Source: JACDER01 sp963842575
GTDB taxonomy: Bacteria > Actinomycetota > Thermoleophilia > Gaiellales > Gaiellaceae
Direction: 5' to 3'
DNA: 64,000 bases
NCBI GenBank assembly: GCA_963842575.1
Contig: CAWJGS010000004.1
Span: forward strand, 635,177 to 699,176
Part shown: piece after piece, positions 27,274 through 41,491 of the stretch
Numbering within the stretch: position 1 is the stretch's first letter
Layout: each line of letters opens with the position of its first letter
Program-made: the position numbers and the translations under genes
The notes under the pieces: generated by a model
The model's input: the letters and a program-made list of their open reading frames with translations, nothing else
Database searches by the model: none
What the model was told of the DNA's origin: nothing

Positions 27274-28739
27274 TTCGGCGCTCCCACGGGCAGGGTGAAG
27301 GTGAAGGTGGAGCCCTTGCCCGGCTCCGACTCGACCCAGATGCGGCCGCCGTGCAGCTCGACCAGGCTCCTGGACAGGGCAAGGCCGAGGCCGGTGCCTT
27401 CGGGGCGCTCGCCGTTCGTGTCGCGCGCCTGCTGAAACTCCTCGAAGATGCGCGCCTGGTCGTCGGGGGAGATGCCGGGGCCGGTGTCGCGCACGGCGAT
27501 CCTCACCTCCCCGTCCTCCTTGGCGGTGGAGACGTCCACCCTCCCGCCGGAGGGAGTGAACTTGACCGCGTTGGAGAGCAGGTTGAAGACCACCTGCTGA
27601 ATGCGGCGTTCGTCCCCTTCCACCAGGTCGACCTGCGGGTCGAGCTCGAGCGAGAGCTCGACGCCGTTCTGCACTGCCCGCTCCCTGACCATCACGACCC
27701 CACGCTCCAGCGCTTCGCGCAGCGAGAAGAGCCGGCGCTCGAGCTCCACCTGACCGGCCTCGACCTTGGACAGATCGAGGATGTCGTTGATCAATGCGAG
27801 CAGGTGGTTGGACGAGGAGAGGATGTCGTCCAGGTACTCCTCCTGCTTCTCGTTGACCTGACCGAAGAGCTTCTCCTTGAGCACCTGGGAGAAGCCGACG
27901 ATCGCGTTGAGCGGCGTCCGCAACTCGTGCGACATGCTGGCCAGGAACTCGGACTTGTGCTTGGAGGCGACCTCGAGCTCAGCGCTCTTCTCGGCCAGCT
28001 CGCGCGTCCGCGCCTGCAGTTCGCTGACGTCGCTGTAGATCGCGAAGTATCCGACCTGCTCCCCGGCGACGAAGACCGGTGCCGAGACGACGTCGACGTC
28101 GACGAGCGTCCCGTCCTTGCGCGTCCGCCGCGTCAGCACTCGACCGGGCTCCCGGCCTCCGGCCGCGATCGCCGAGCGCTCCTTGGCCTCGCGATGAATG
28201 TCCGGATGCGCGGCGACCATGTCGTCGATGTCCCGGCGAACCGCCTCGACCCGCGTGTAGCCGAAGAGGCGCTCGGCGGCGGGATTCCACCCGGTAACGG
28301 TTCCGCTCATGTCGATGGCAACGATCGCGGTCGGGCTCGAATCGAACAGCGCCTCGTAGTAGCGCCTCTGCCGCTGCAGCTCTCCGATGTCGGTGAAGAT
28401 CCCGTAGTACCCGACCTGCTCCCCGTCGACGAAGATCGCGCAGCCAACGACGTCGACGTCGACGAGCGTCCCGTCCTTGCGCGTCCGCCGCGCGACGACG
28501 TGGACGTCTTCTCCCGCGCGCGCCCGGCTACCGACCTCGACGGCCTCACTATGGAGGTCCGGGTGAGACGCGACCAGGGAATCGATCTTCCGGCCCATGG
28601 CTTCGTCCCGGCTGTAACCGAACAGGCGCTCTGCGGCCGGGTTCCAGGACGTGACGACGTCGTCCATGTCGACGATCGCGATCGCGGAAGGGCTCCTCTC
28701 CAGCAGCGACTCGTAGTACCCGTCCGGCCGTGCGCTCAC
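27270..28739 (-). CDS. Sensor histidine kinase B (PAS-PAS-HisKA-HATPase), intact
   Basis: 489 residues from GTG at 28739. Two PAS domains come first: about 8-120 (ERSPSAIAIVDMDDVVTSWN) and about 125-243 (DSSPTAIVAIDMSGTVTGWN), each ending in a PAC-like RRTRKDGTLVDVDVV. HisKA has H271 in FLASMSHELRTPLNA. HATPase boxes are NLLSNAVKFTPSGG, DTGPGISPDD and EGTGLGLALSRSLVE. No TM segment is present, so it is cytosolic, unlike its neighbours. GTGA overlap with kinase C and ATGA overlap with kinase A. It is the only full-length kinase of the array without a frameshift. Confidence 0.92.
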
Positions 28740-30572
28740 GAGCGTGCCTCCACCGGCAGGGTGAAGGTGAAGGTCGAGCCCTCGCCCGGCTCGCGACTCG
28801 ACCCAGATGCGGCCGCCGTGCAGCTCGACCAGGCTCCTGGACAGGGCAAGGCCGAGGCCGGTGCCCTCGGGGCGCTCGCCGTTGGTGGCTTTGCGCCTGC
28901 TGGAACTCCTCGAAGATGCGCGCCTGGTCGTCGGGGGCGATCCCGGGACCGGTGTCGGCGACGGCGACCACGACCTCGCCGTTCTCTCTCGCGGCGGAGA
29001 CGTCCACCCGCCCGCCGGCGGGAGTGAACTTGACCGCGTTGGAGAGCAGGTTGAACACGACCTGGCGGATGCGGCGCTCGTCTCCTTCCACCAGGTCGAC
29101 CCGCGGGTCGAGCTCGAGCTAGAGCTGCACACCGTTCTTGGTCGCACGCTCCCTGACCATGACCACTCCGCGCTCCAGCGCCTCGCGCAGCGAGAAGAGC
29201 CCGATCTCGAGCTCGACCTGACCGGCCTCCACCTTGGACAGGTCGAGGATGTCGTTGATCAGGGCGAGCAGATGGTCGGCCGAGCCGAGGATGTCGTCCA
29301 GGTACTCGTCCTGCTTCTCGTTCACCTCGCCGAACAGCTTCTGCTTCAACACCTGGGAGAAGCCGACGATCGCGTTCAACGGCGTCCTGAAGCTCGTGCG
29401 ACATGTTCGCCAGGAACTCGGACTTGTGCTTGGAGGCGACCTCGAGCGCCTGCGTGCGCTCGGCCACTCTCCGCTCCAGCCCGTTCGATCAGGTCCTGCA
29501 CCTGCTCGGCCATCGGTTGAAAGCCGACGCCAGCGCACCCAGCTCGTCCTTGCGGTCGAGCTCGATCCGCTCGTCGTAGGCGCCCGCGCCGATCGCCTCC
29601 GCCGCCACCTGCATACGCTTGATCGGACGCACCAGCCGGCGGGCGAGCAGGATCGAGAGCGCGACCGCGGCCGCGACGAAGGCGGCGATCAGAAGCGCCG
29701 TCGCCAGATCTTTCCGCGGAGAGGGGCGAAGGCCGCGCTCTCGGGCCGCTCGACGAGACCCGCCAGCCGGTGGCTGGGACCGTGGCCCAGGCGCTAAGAA
29801 CCTTGTTCCCGTCGAAGTCGCGGCCTGTCGTTGATCCCGTCCGGCCGGCGGGATCTGACGACCTGGACTTGCGGCGAGGTTGGCCGTGTCGGAACCGACC
29901 GGCGATCGACCCGACAGCTCGGTCGGATACGGCGATCCGCTTGCCGCTGGATCTCGACCGCGTAGACGTAACCCTGGCCCGACCGATCTCGCCGCGTGCC
30001 CTCGAGCAGTCGTGCGAAGTGACGCCGGCGTCGATCTGTCCTCCCACACGCCGACGCTTCCCCGTGCAGCGAGCGTGATGTCGTCGCGAAGATGCCCACA
30101 GTCGAACCAACGGGGCTGACTCGCGATCGCCACCGCCTGGGCCCTCCGGGCCACAGACGCTGGCGTACTGCCGTCCGCAGCGCGCGATCGCGGGGGCCAT
30201 CCGCCACGGCACCTCGGCGCGCACGTGGTGCGCTCGACGTACGAACGCGGCGGACAGCGCAGCCGGAGCCGTCAAGGAATCGCAGCCCGAGGTAGTAGCT
30301 CAGATCTTCGTCCGTCGAACTGATCGGGGCCGAGCCCAGTCGCTGGAGCTCGCCGAGCGTCGCGCCCAGAAACATCTCGGCGATCAGCGGCGGCAAGCGA
30401 CTTCGCCTTCTCCTGCTGCGAGCCGGATCGAGGCCTTCTTGTTGTCGTTGTAGGAGGAGTGGAGCAGGTAGGCGGCTGATCCCGATCGACCGGCACGACC
30501 ACGAGCAGCACGAACACGCGCCACGTACTTGGCGGTCAGCGAGTTCAGCAGGTGGACGAGGCGCTCCTTCAC
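28736..30572 (-). pseudogene. Sensor histidine kinase C, broken by many frameshifts and a stop codon
   Basis: The GTG at 30572 (KERLVHLLNSLTAKYVA) and the end at 28736 (FTFTLPVEARS) match the other kinases. TM2/HAMP (ALSILLARRLVRPIKRMQVA), HisKA (FRTPLNAIVGFSQVLKQKLF) and the ATPase boxes are readable in different frames. The CACHE region (about 29750-30500) is scrambled across frames. An in-frame TAG at 29119-29121 falls where the other copies read SLELDP, a single base change. This is either a decayed gene or a badly assembled copy. Confidence 0.7.
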
Positions 30573-32408
30573 GAGTTCGCCTCCACCGGCAGGGTGAAGG
30601 TGAACGTCGAGCCCTTGCCCGGCTCGGACTCGACCCAGATGCGGCCGCCGTGCAGCTCGACCAGGCTCCTGGACAGGGCGAGGCCGAGGCCGGTGCCCTC
30701 GGGGCGCTCGCCGTTGGTGGCTTTCGCCTGCTGGAACTCCTCGAAGATGCGCGCCTGGTCGTCGCTGGAGATGCCCGGGCCGGTGTCGGTGACGGCGACC
30801 ACGACCTCGCCGTTCTCCTTCGCGGCGGAGACGTCCACCCTGCCTCCCTGCGGGGTGAACTTGACGGCGTTCGAGAGCAGGTTGAACACGACCTGGCGGA
30901 TGCGGCGCTCGTCCCCTTCCACCAGGTCGACCTGCGGGTCGAGCTCGAGCGAGAGCCGAACGCCGTTCTTGGTCGCACGCTCGCGGACCATCACGACTCC
31001 GCGCTCCAGCGCCTCGCGCAGCGAGAAGACTGCCCATCTCGAGCTCCACCTGGCCGGCCTCCACCTTGGACAGGTCGAGGATGTCGTTGATCAGGGCGAG
31101 CAGATGGTCGGCCGAGGAGAGGATGTCGTCCAGGTACTCGTCCTGCTTGTCGTTCACCTCGCCGAACAGCTTCTGCTTCAACACCTGGGAGAAGCCGACA
31201 ATCGCGTTCAGCGGAGTCCTCAGCTCGTGGCTCATGTTCGCCAGGAACTCGGACTTGTGCTTGGTCGCCACCTCGAGCGCCTGCGTGCGCTCGGCCACCT
31301 TGCGCTCCAGGCCTCCGATGAGGTCCTGCACACGCTCGGCCATCACGTTGAACGCCTGCGCGAGCGCGCCCAGCTCGTCCTTGCGATCAAGCTCGATCCG
31401 CTCGTCGTAGGCGCCCGCGCCGATCGCCTCCGCCGCCACCTGCAGACGCTTGATCGGACGCACCAACCTCCGGGCGAGCAGAATCGAGAGCGCGACCGCG
31501 GCCAGGACGAACGCCGCAATCAGAAGCGCCGTCTTCCAGATCTTCCCGCGCAACGGAGCAAACGCCGCCGACTCCGGCTGCTCGACGAACACCTTCCACT
31601 CGGTGTTGGGGACGGTGGCCCAGGCCGCAAGGACCTTCGTCCCGTTGTAGTTACGTCCGATCGTCGACCCTGCATCCCGTTCGGCGGCAGCGTGGATCTG
31701 AGGCAAGTTCGCCAGGATCGCCCGTCTGCCGTCGAATACGACACGGTGCATCACGTCGGGTTTCGGCGGGTAGAGGAGCGGCAGTGCCTTGGAGTCGACG
31801 ACGTACGCGTATCCGCCGTGGCCGAACCGCTCTCCCGCGACCTGTTCCCTGAAGTCGTCCGAGAACACGTACTGCTCGCGCACGATTCCTCCGCCATAGT
31901 TGCTGGCGGCGAGGATGTCCATCGTCGAGAACCCCTGTTGGGCCGGGGCGACGCCTTCGCTGCCGCCACCTTGAGGCTGAACCTCCCCGAAGAAGACGCC
32001 GAGATCTCTTGCCTTCCGATAGTCCTCGTCGGTCGGCTCCGCGCCCCGGAGGCCCCTGCGCCACTCCGGTCTGCCCGTGCAGGCGACCGTGGCTGTCGCG
32101 GAACTCGAGGTATCCCCTGTCCGCATCGGCGGCGCGCAGCTGGATCAGAAACGACTCGGTGCGGAGCACAGGGCCCGTTCCGTCGACAGAGGCCAGGTTT
32201 TTGGCCTCGTCCTCGAGCTTCCCGTCGATCTCGCGCGCGAGTTGGCCTGCCCTCTCCTGCTGCTCACGGATGAGCGCCGCCTTGTTGTCGTTGTAGGAGG
32301 AGTCGAGCAGGTACCAGCTGATCCCGATCGCGGGCACGGCCACGAGCAGCGTGAACACCGCCACGTACTTGGCCGTCAGCGAGTTCAGCAGGTGGAAGAG
32401 GCGCTCCT

Positions 32409-32412
<4 letters not shown>
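30569..32412 (-). CDS. Sensor histidine kinase D (TM-CACHE-TM-HAMP-HisKA-HATPase), two frameshifts
   Basis: GTG at 32412 overlaps the kinase E stop (GTGA). TM1 is in LTAKYVAVFTLLVAVPAIG. The CACHE sensor includes NYGGGIVREQYVFSDDFREQ, GHGGYAYVVDSKALPLLYPP and KVLAAWATVPNTEWKVFVEQ. TM2 and HAMP follow, then HisKA (FLANMSHELRTPLNAIVGF) and the HATPase (NLLSNAVKFTPQGG, DTGPGISSDD, GTGLGLALSRSL). One extra G at about 32050 (after GVAQGPP) and one extra A at about 31030 (after VELEMG) break the frame. Removing both restores a protein of about 613 residues. Confidence 0.82.
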
Positions 32413-36125
<3,713 letters not shown>

Positions 36126-36129
<4 letters not shown>

Positions 36130-36341
36130 GCGTTCTCCTCCGCGGGCAAGGTGAAGGTGAACGAACACACGTCCACGCTGCTGGCCTCAGGAGTGAGCTT
36201 GACCGCGTTCGAGAGCAGGTTGAACACGACCTGGCGGGTGCGGCGCTCGTCGCCTTCGACCAGCTCGACTTCCGGGCTGGGCTCGATGGCCATCCCGGCT
36301 CCGATCAGCAGATTTCGGATAGAGACCGCAGCTCCTCTCAC
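36126..36341 (-). pseudogene. Histidine kinase relic with internal deletion of the ATPase G-boxes
   Basis: 71 codons. VELVEGDERRTRQVVFNLLS (N-box) is joined within a few residues to CSFTFTLPAEENA, the normal last strand of these kinases. About 70 residues containing DTGPGI and GTGLGLAL are therefore missing. No HisKA or sensor precedes it. It ends in the same GTGA overlap with kinase F, so the array seems to begin with the stump of a seventh kinase. Confidence 0.7.
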
Positions 36342-36482
36342 TCGATTGCGAGCGATCCTCTCACCGCGTGCGGATCGTGTCTAGCCGGGTACCGAGCAGG
36401 TCGAGGGGCGGATAACCGCCCTGTGCAAGCCCTGGCTGGCACGCTTGCGCGCGGGGGTCGGCCGCCTTCATAGTCAGAGGAC

Positions 36483-37571
36483 ATGGAGCCCGGAGCCAAG
36501 ATCCTCGTTGTCGACGACATCCCGGAGAACGTGCGGCTCCTCGAGGCGGTGCTCGTTCCGCGCGGATACGAGGTCCTCACCGCAATGTCGGGTGAGGAGG
36601 CAATGCGGCTTGTCGAGGAGCACGACCCCGACCTCGTGCTGCTCGACGTCGTCATGCCCGGCATGGACGGCTACGCCGTGTGTCGCAGCCTGCGCGCGAA
36701 CGAGGCGACCGCGCTCCTGCCCGTGATCATGGTCACGTCGAGCATCGGGCCGGAGAAGACCGAGGCGATCGAAGCGGGCGCCGACGACTTCATCCCAAAA
36801 CCGTTCAACCACGGCGAGTTGCTCACGCGCGTCCGCTCGCTCCTGCGCATCAAGCGCTACCAGGACGAGATCAAGGAGCTGAACCGCACGCTCGAGCAGC
36901 GCGTGCAGACCCAGGTCGAGGCGCTCGAGCGGCAGGCCGACGAGCTACGGGCCTCGCGTGCCCGGGTCGTTGCCGCGGCGGACGCCGAGCGGCGGCGGAT
37001 CGAGCGCGATCTGCACGACGGCGCGCAGCAATATCTCGTCGGGCTCGCCGCGAACCTGCGCGCGGCCCAGGACCTGATCTCCTCGGACCCCGAAAGAGCC
37101 CGCGCGATCCTGGAGGAGCTCTCCGGCACGGTCGGCCAGGCCATGCAGGAGTTCCGTGCTCTCTCCCACGGGATCTACCCGCCCCTCCTTCAGGATCGCG
37201 GGCTCGGGGAAGCGCTCTCGAACGCGGCGCGCGGGCTTCCGATTCCCGCGAAGGTCGATCCCGGCGGGATCGGCCGCTACGGCCCCGAGGTGGAGGCGAC
37301 GGTCTACTTCTGCTGCGTCGAGGCGCTCCAGAACGCCGCCAAGCACGGGGGCGGAAGTGCGACTGTGCGCCTGTGGGAGCAGAACGGCGACCTGCGCTTC
37401 GAGGTCGCCGACGACGGGCCGGGCATCGATCCGGCGCGGGTCGCGGCGGGCGCGGGGCTCACCAACATGCGCGACCGGGTGGGCGCGATCGGGGGGACAC
37501 TCGAGCTCGCTCCCGCAAACGGCGGCACTTCCGTGGTCGGCTCGATCCCGGTTCAGCCCTCCGCCAGGTAG
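36483..37571 (+). CDS. Receiver domain fused to HisKA_3-type histidine kinase
   Basis: 362 residues. The receiver (1-125) has D55 in LVLLDVVMPGMDG and closely matches the receiver of the cyclase gene at 24008 (KILVVDD-PENVRL-EAVLVPRGY). A coiled coil (LNRTLEQRVQTQVEALERQA) leads to DHp helix RRIERDLHDGAQQYLVGL with H178. The HATPase has ALQNAAKHGGG, ADDGPGID and GAGLTNMRDRVGAIGG. NarL-type kinases signal to LuxR-type regulators, and one lies convergently at 37553. It diverges from the kinase array across a 141-base gap. Confidence 0.9.
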   Translation: MEPGAKILVVDDIPENVRLLEAVLVPRGYEVLTAMSGEEAMRLVEEHDPDLVLLDVVMPGMDGYAVCRSLRANEATALLPVIMVTSSIGPEKTEAIEAGADDFIPKPFNHGELLTRVRSLLRIKRYQDEIKELNRTLEQRVQTQVEALERQADELRASRARVVAAADAERRRIERDLHDGAQQYLVGLAANLRAAQDLISSDPERARAILEELSGTVGQAMQEFRALSHGIYPPLLQDRGLGEALSNAARGLPIPAKVDPGGIGRYGPEVEATVYFCCVEALQNAAKHGGGSATVRLWEQNGDLRFEVADDGPGIDPARVAAGAGLTNMRDRVGAIGGTLELAPANGGTSVVGSIPVQPSAR

Positions 37572-38212
37572 AGCAGCACCGCCTTGACGCGGCGGTTGAT
37601 GTCCTCCTGCCAGGTCAGCCCGAGCTTCTGGAAGATGGAATGGACGATCTTCTCCACCGAGCGCTCGGTGATCACGAACGAGGCCGCGATCGCCGCGTTC
37701 GTCTTCCCCTGCGCCATCTGCTCGAGCGTCTCGCGCTCGCGTGCCGTCAGCTCGTCGAGCGGTGAGCTCCTGGCCGTGCGCGCGCCGACGAGCGCCTCCA
37801 CGACCCTCGAGTCCACCACCGAGCCGCCACGCGCCACCTCGCGGATCGCGGCCGGGATCTCGCCCGCATCGCTCACCCGGTCCTTGAGCAGGTAGCCACG
37901 CCGTTCCGCTCCTTCGGCCAGGAGCGCGAGCGCGTACTCGGGCTCGGCGAACTGGCTGAGGGCGACGACGCCGGTCTCGGGGCTCGCGGCACGCAGACGG
38001 TTGGCGACCTGGATTCCCTCGTCCGAGTTGTCCGGGGGCATGCGGATGTCCGTCACCACCACGTCCGGCTCGTGCTCATCGATCGCGCGCTCGAGCGACG
38101 GGAGATCCTCACAGGCTGCGACGACTTCGAGGTCGTCCTCCTCCTGGAGCAGCCGCAGAACGCCCTCGCGCACGAGGTAGTTGTCCTCGGCCAGGACGAC
38201 GCGGATCGTCAC
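37553..38212 (-). CDS. NarL/FixJ-type response regulator (receiver-LuxR HTH)
   Basis: 219 residues from GTG at 38212 (VTIRVVLAEDNYLVREGVLR). Receiver D55 is in VVVTDIRMPP. The linker leads to a LuxR HTH: LTARERETLEQMAQGKTNAA, FVITERSVEKIVHSIFQKLG. It overlaps the receiver-kinase gene tail-to-tail by 19 bases and is its most likely partner. No target site is visible. Confidence 0.9.
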   Translation of the reverse strand: MTIRVVLAEDNYLVREGVLRLLQEEDDLEVVAACEDLPSLERAIDEHEPDVVVTDIRMPPDNSDEGIQVANRLRAASPETGVVALSQFAEPEYALALLAEGAERRGYLLKDRVSDAGEIPAAIREVARGGSVVDSRVVEALVGARTARSSPLDELTARERETLEQMAQGKTNAAIAASFVITERSVEKIVHSIFQKLGLTWQEDINRRVKAVLLYLAEG

Positions 38213-38329
38213 CTGTGTCCCCGCTCGATGATGACGGCCGCCAGATGCAGACGCGGGTCCTTGATCGACGGGAGGACGACCGGGTAGCCCGCTGCGGCAA
38301 CGGTGGCCAAGCGGAGATAGTTTGGCACC

Positions 38330-39071
38330 GTGCTCGGCGTCGTGGGCAGCCTGTCGCTCGACCTGGTGGACGGCGGGCCGCCCCGTCCTGGAGGCGCGGT
38401 GTTCTACGCCGCGGAAGCGCTGCGCCTGCTCGGCATTCCGGCACGGATCGTGGCCAAGTCGGCCCCCGCGGACCGCGTCGACCTGGGGGTGGACGTCGAG
38501 TGGCTGCCGGCGGAGACGACCACGGCGTTTGCATTCTCGTACGAGGGCGACCACCGGACGATGTCGGTCCTGGAGGTCGGCGATCCCTGGCGTCCCGGGG
38601 AGGTCGCGGACCGTCTCGACGGCGTGGAGTGGGTGCACGCAGGCGGCCTCCTCCGCTCGGATTTCCCGTTCGAGACGATCGAGGCGCTCGCGCACGGCCG
38701 CCATCTGTCGCTCGACGGGCAGGCGCTCGTGCGGCCCGGCCGGACCGGCCCGCTCCGCCTGGACGGCGACGTCGACCCGCGCATCCTCGCCGCCGCGCAG
38801 ATCCTGACCCTGTCCGAGGAGGAGGCGGACGTCCTCGGCGATGTTCCCGTGCCCGAGGTCGTGGTCACGCTCGGCTCCCGCGGCTCGATCCTGTACGCGG
38901 GCGAGGAGGAGCTCCGGATCGAGATCGAACCGGTCCGTGAAGCAGACCCCACCGGAGCCGGCGACGCCTTCGCTCATCGGCTACCTGGCCGCACGCCACG
39001 CGGGCGAGCCGCCGCCCGCCGCCGCCTCCAGTGCCTCGCGACTCGTCTCCGAGCTGCTCTCCAGACGATGA
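38330..39071 (+). CDS. PfkB-family carbohydrate kinase, single frameshift
   Basis: GTG at 38330. The start VVGSLSLDLVDGGPPRPGGAV and the C-terminal ADPTGAGDAF (anion hole and catalytic Asp) are ribokinase-family hallmarks. An extra G at about 38972 shifts the frame. The next frame continues LIGYLAARHAGEPPPAAASS to the stop at 39071. The repaired protein has about 246 residues, shorter than usual (about 300). The substrate sugar is unknown. Its stop overlaps the next start (ATGA). Confidence 0.78.
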
Positions 39072-39466
39072 GGGCGTTCGTCGAGACGGTGGACGGCGTC
39101 TTCGAGGTGGACATCGAGGAGGAAGAGGTGCTCGACTTCGAGCCGGGCGGGTCGCTGCCGCGCCTCGAGCCGCTCGAGCTGCCGCTGCCGGGCGTCGTCG
39201 ACGCGGATGCCCACGGCTCCACCATGGTCGCGGTCGTCGACCGCCGGCCGCCGCTCGTCGTCTCCTACGACGCGGGGCTCACGTGGACGGAGACGGGCGG
39301 CGGGCTCCCTGCGGGCTGCGCGGTGGCGGTAGCAGAGGGCAATCCCGACCTCGTCCTCTTCGCCGCGCGCAACCGGCTGTACCTCTCCCGCGACGGCGGC
39401 CGGTTCTGGGCGAGCCTCGCGCCTGAGCTCCCGGAGATCCGGGCTCTGTCCTTTACGGCAGCCTGA
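39068..39466 (+). CDS. BNR/Asp-box repeat protein, sialidase-like fold fragment
   Basis: 132 residues. Two Asp-box-like turns are visible: VVSYDAGLTWTE and YLSRDGGRFWAS. The N-terminal acidic stretch (VDIEEEEVLDFEPG) may fold separately. It is too short for a complete six-bladed propeller. It is coupled to the PfkB gene by a 4-base overlap. Function unknown. Confidence 0.6.
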   Translation: MRAFVETVDGVFEVDIEEEEVLDFEPGGSLPRLEPLELPLPGVVDADAHGSTMVAVVDRRPPLVVSYDAGLTWTETGGGLPAGCAVAVAEGNPDLVLFAARNRLYLSRDGGRFWASLAPELPEIRALSFTAA

Positions 39467-40298
39467 ACTCGCCGCGGGCGACGATCACGGCCGAGCCGCC
39501 GACCGCGACGCGCTCGACGTTCTCGGCCGATCCGTCCACCCGGGCGTGCAGCGTGGAGGGCCGCGCGATCTCGGTGCCCTGCGAGATCTGGATCTCCTGA
39601 CCGAACTCGATCCGGCCGTGCCGGGCGACGTGGAGCGCAAGCGGCCCGGCCGCGGAGCCCGTGGCGGGATCCTCGGGGACGCCGCCGGCCGGCGCGAACA
39701 TCCGCGTCTTCCACCGGGCTCCCTCGCCGGCGATGCAGTTGATTCCCATCACCCCGGGCAGGTCGGCCAGCCGGCTCATGTCCGGACGCAGAGCGGCCAC
39801 CTCGTCCTCCGAGCCAAGCGTCACGTAGACGTGCTGCAGCCCGTTGTCGTAGACCTCGACCGGCAGCTCGGACCCGGAGATGCCGAGCGCCTCGAGCAAC
39901 TCGCTCTCCCCGGCGTACGGCTCGACGGTCGGGATCGGCTGCTCCATCCAGCCGAAGATGATCCGCGCCCCCTCGCGCTCGAGCGCGACCGGCACGATGC
40001 CGCGGCCCGTCTCGAGCCGAATCTCGATCAGCTGCAGCGGCGCGGCGAGTACGAAGGCGGTTCCCAGCGTCGGATGGCCCGCGAACGGGATCTCCTGCAC
40101 GGGCGTGAAGATGCGAATGCGCGCGTGCCCTCCGCTCTCGGGTCGGAGGACGAAGACCGTCTCGGACAGGTTCGTCTCGCGCGCCAGCTTCTGCATGCGG
40201 TCGGTCTCGACGCCGCTGCCGTCGGTGAACACGGCGACGGCGTTGCCGGCGAGCGGCGTGTCGGTGAAGACGTCCGCGATGACGTATCGGAGGTCCAT
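39453..40298 (-). CDS. PhzF-family isomerase/epimerase-like protein
   Basis: 281 residues, normal for the diaminopimelate epimerase-fold PhzF family. VFTDTPLAGNAVAVF is the N-terminal signature. The catalytic glutamate fits RETNLSETVFVL, FAGHPTLGTAFV is the second conserved block, and EDPATGSAAGPLALH is the third. The reaction in this organism is unknown; true phenazine genes are absent from the window. It converges on the BNR protein with a 14-base overlap. Confidence 0.88.
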   Translation of the reverse strand: MDLRYVIADVFTDTPLAGNAVAVFTDGSGVETDRMQKLARETNLSETVFVLRPESGGHARIRIFTPVQEIPFAGHPTLGTAFVLAAPLQLIEIRLETGRGIVPVALEREGARIIFGWMEQPIPTVEPYAGESELLEALGISGSELPVEVYDNGLQHVYVTLGSEDEVAALRPDMSRLADLPGVMGINCIAGEGARWKTRMFAPAGGVPEDPATGSAAGPLALHVARHGRIEFGQEIQISQGTEIARPSTLHARVDGSAENVERVAVGGSAVIVARGEFRLP

Positions 40299-40368
40299 GG
40301 TCCAACTCTACGCAGGACGACGCGGCGGACGGCTTCCCGTCCGCGCCTTCCTACTTCGTTGCGACGCG

Positions 40369-41448
40369 TTACGCCGGCTGCGGTCCGCGCCGCTGGCGGG
40401 AACCGACGAACCCGGCTCCGAGGATCAGGAGCACGAGCCCGCCTGCCAAGGCGGCCTCTCCGCCCCGGCTCTCGATGAAGCTCTGGCCTCCCCCGCCGGA
40501 CGCAGCCTCGGTCGTCTGCTGCGGACCGCTGCTGTTCGCGTCCGTGACGAGCTTGGAGACACCGCCCGTCTCGCCGGTGGCCTCGATGGCCGACAGCTGC
40601 TGCGCAGGCGTCAGCCCTTCGAGGGCCGAACCGGCGCTGCTAGTCGTGTCGGTGACCAGGTTGGAGACCGTTCCCTCTTCGGTCACGGCCCGCGGCCCGC
40701 TGCTCGTCGAGTCCGTGACGAGGTCGGAGACACTCCCCGTGTCGCCGGTGGCCTCGATGGCATTCAGCTGCTGCGCAGGCGTCAGCCCTTCGAGGGACGA
40801 ACCGGCGCTACTCGTCGTGTCGGTGACGAGGACCGTTCCCTCTGGGGTCAGAGCCCGCGGCCCGCTGCTCGTCGAGTCGGTGACGAGGTTCGACACCGTG
40901 CCCGAGTCCGCAGCTGCGCCGCCGTGCGACACGCCGGCTCCGCCGCTGGCGGTTTCGGCCGCAGCGGCCTCTGCGGGCCCGCTGCTGGTCGTGTCGGTGA
41001 TGAACGCGGCAGTCGCGCCGCCGCCTCCGCCGCTTTCTCCCAGCAGATTGGCGGGCATGGCCCCCGCGGCTCCGGCGGCGATGCCGGCCGCGGTGGTGGC
41101 GGCGACCGTGAGGATGGCCATCCGCTCCCGCAGTCCCTGCGCCTCGACGTCCGGCTCGTCGAACATCCGAGCGAGCTCGTCCGGCTTGAAGGCGAACGTC
41201 ACCTCGTCGCCGGTGGTCGAGCCGAGCAGCTTCTCCAGGTCGGCCGGTTCCCATGAGACGGTGATGCGGTGCTCTGCATCGCGCTCGCCGTCACGCTCAC
41301 GGGCGACGTCGATGAAGAGCTCCGAGGTCGTGCCGGTCTGCAGCGCCTCCTCGACTTCCGAGCGAGGGACGCTGGTGGCGATCACGCCTTCGCCGTCGCC
41401 GAGCGCCGCCGGGTCGACCAGCGCCGCCTTTGCTGTTAGTGCCGTCAT
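40369..41448 (-). CDS. Two-TM protein with repeated LVTD(T/S)TSS motifs, unknown
   Basis: 359 residues from ATG at 41448 with AAGGAGG six bases upstream. Residues 1-110 form a soluble acidic domain (VSWEPADLEKLLGSTTGDEV). TM1 is about 111-131. Residues 149-308 carry six copies of a (L/F)(V/I)TD(T/S/A)(T/N)SS(G/A) motif, starting at about 150, 189, 208, 244, 265 and 301. TM2 is about 331-348 and ends in RQRRGPQPA. The low-complexity segment between the TM helices is probably exposed outside the cell. I recognise no family. Confidence 0.65.
   Translation of the reverse strand: MTALTAKAALVDPAALGDGEGVIATSVPRSEVEEALQTGTTSELFIDVARERDGERDAEHRITVSWEPADLEKLLGSTTGDEVTFAFKPDELARMFDEPDVEAQGLRERMAILTVAATTAAGIAAGAAGAMPANLLGESGGGGGATAAFITDTTSSGPAEAAAAETASGGAGVSHGGAAADSGTVSNLVTDSTSSGPRALTPEGTVLVTDTTSSAGSSLEGLTPAQQLNAIEATGDTGSVSDLVTDSTSSGPRAVTEEGTVSNLVTDTTSSAGSALEGLTPAQQLSAIEATGETGGVSKLVTDANSSGPQQTTEAASGGGGQSFIESRGGEAALAGGLVLLILGAGFVGSRQRRGPQPA
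40516..40848 (-). repeat. Tandem 55-residue coding repeat
   Basis: Two adjacent units (residues about 201-255 and 256-311 of the two-TM protein) share EGTV-LVTDTTSSAGS-LEGLTP, then AQQL-AIEATG-TG and a second TD-SS motif. The DNA is nearly as similar as the protein, so the duplication is recent. Confidence 0.7.
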
Positions 41449-41491
41449 TGGCACCTCCTTCCGTCGCGCCGCTCGATGCGACGCACAACCC

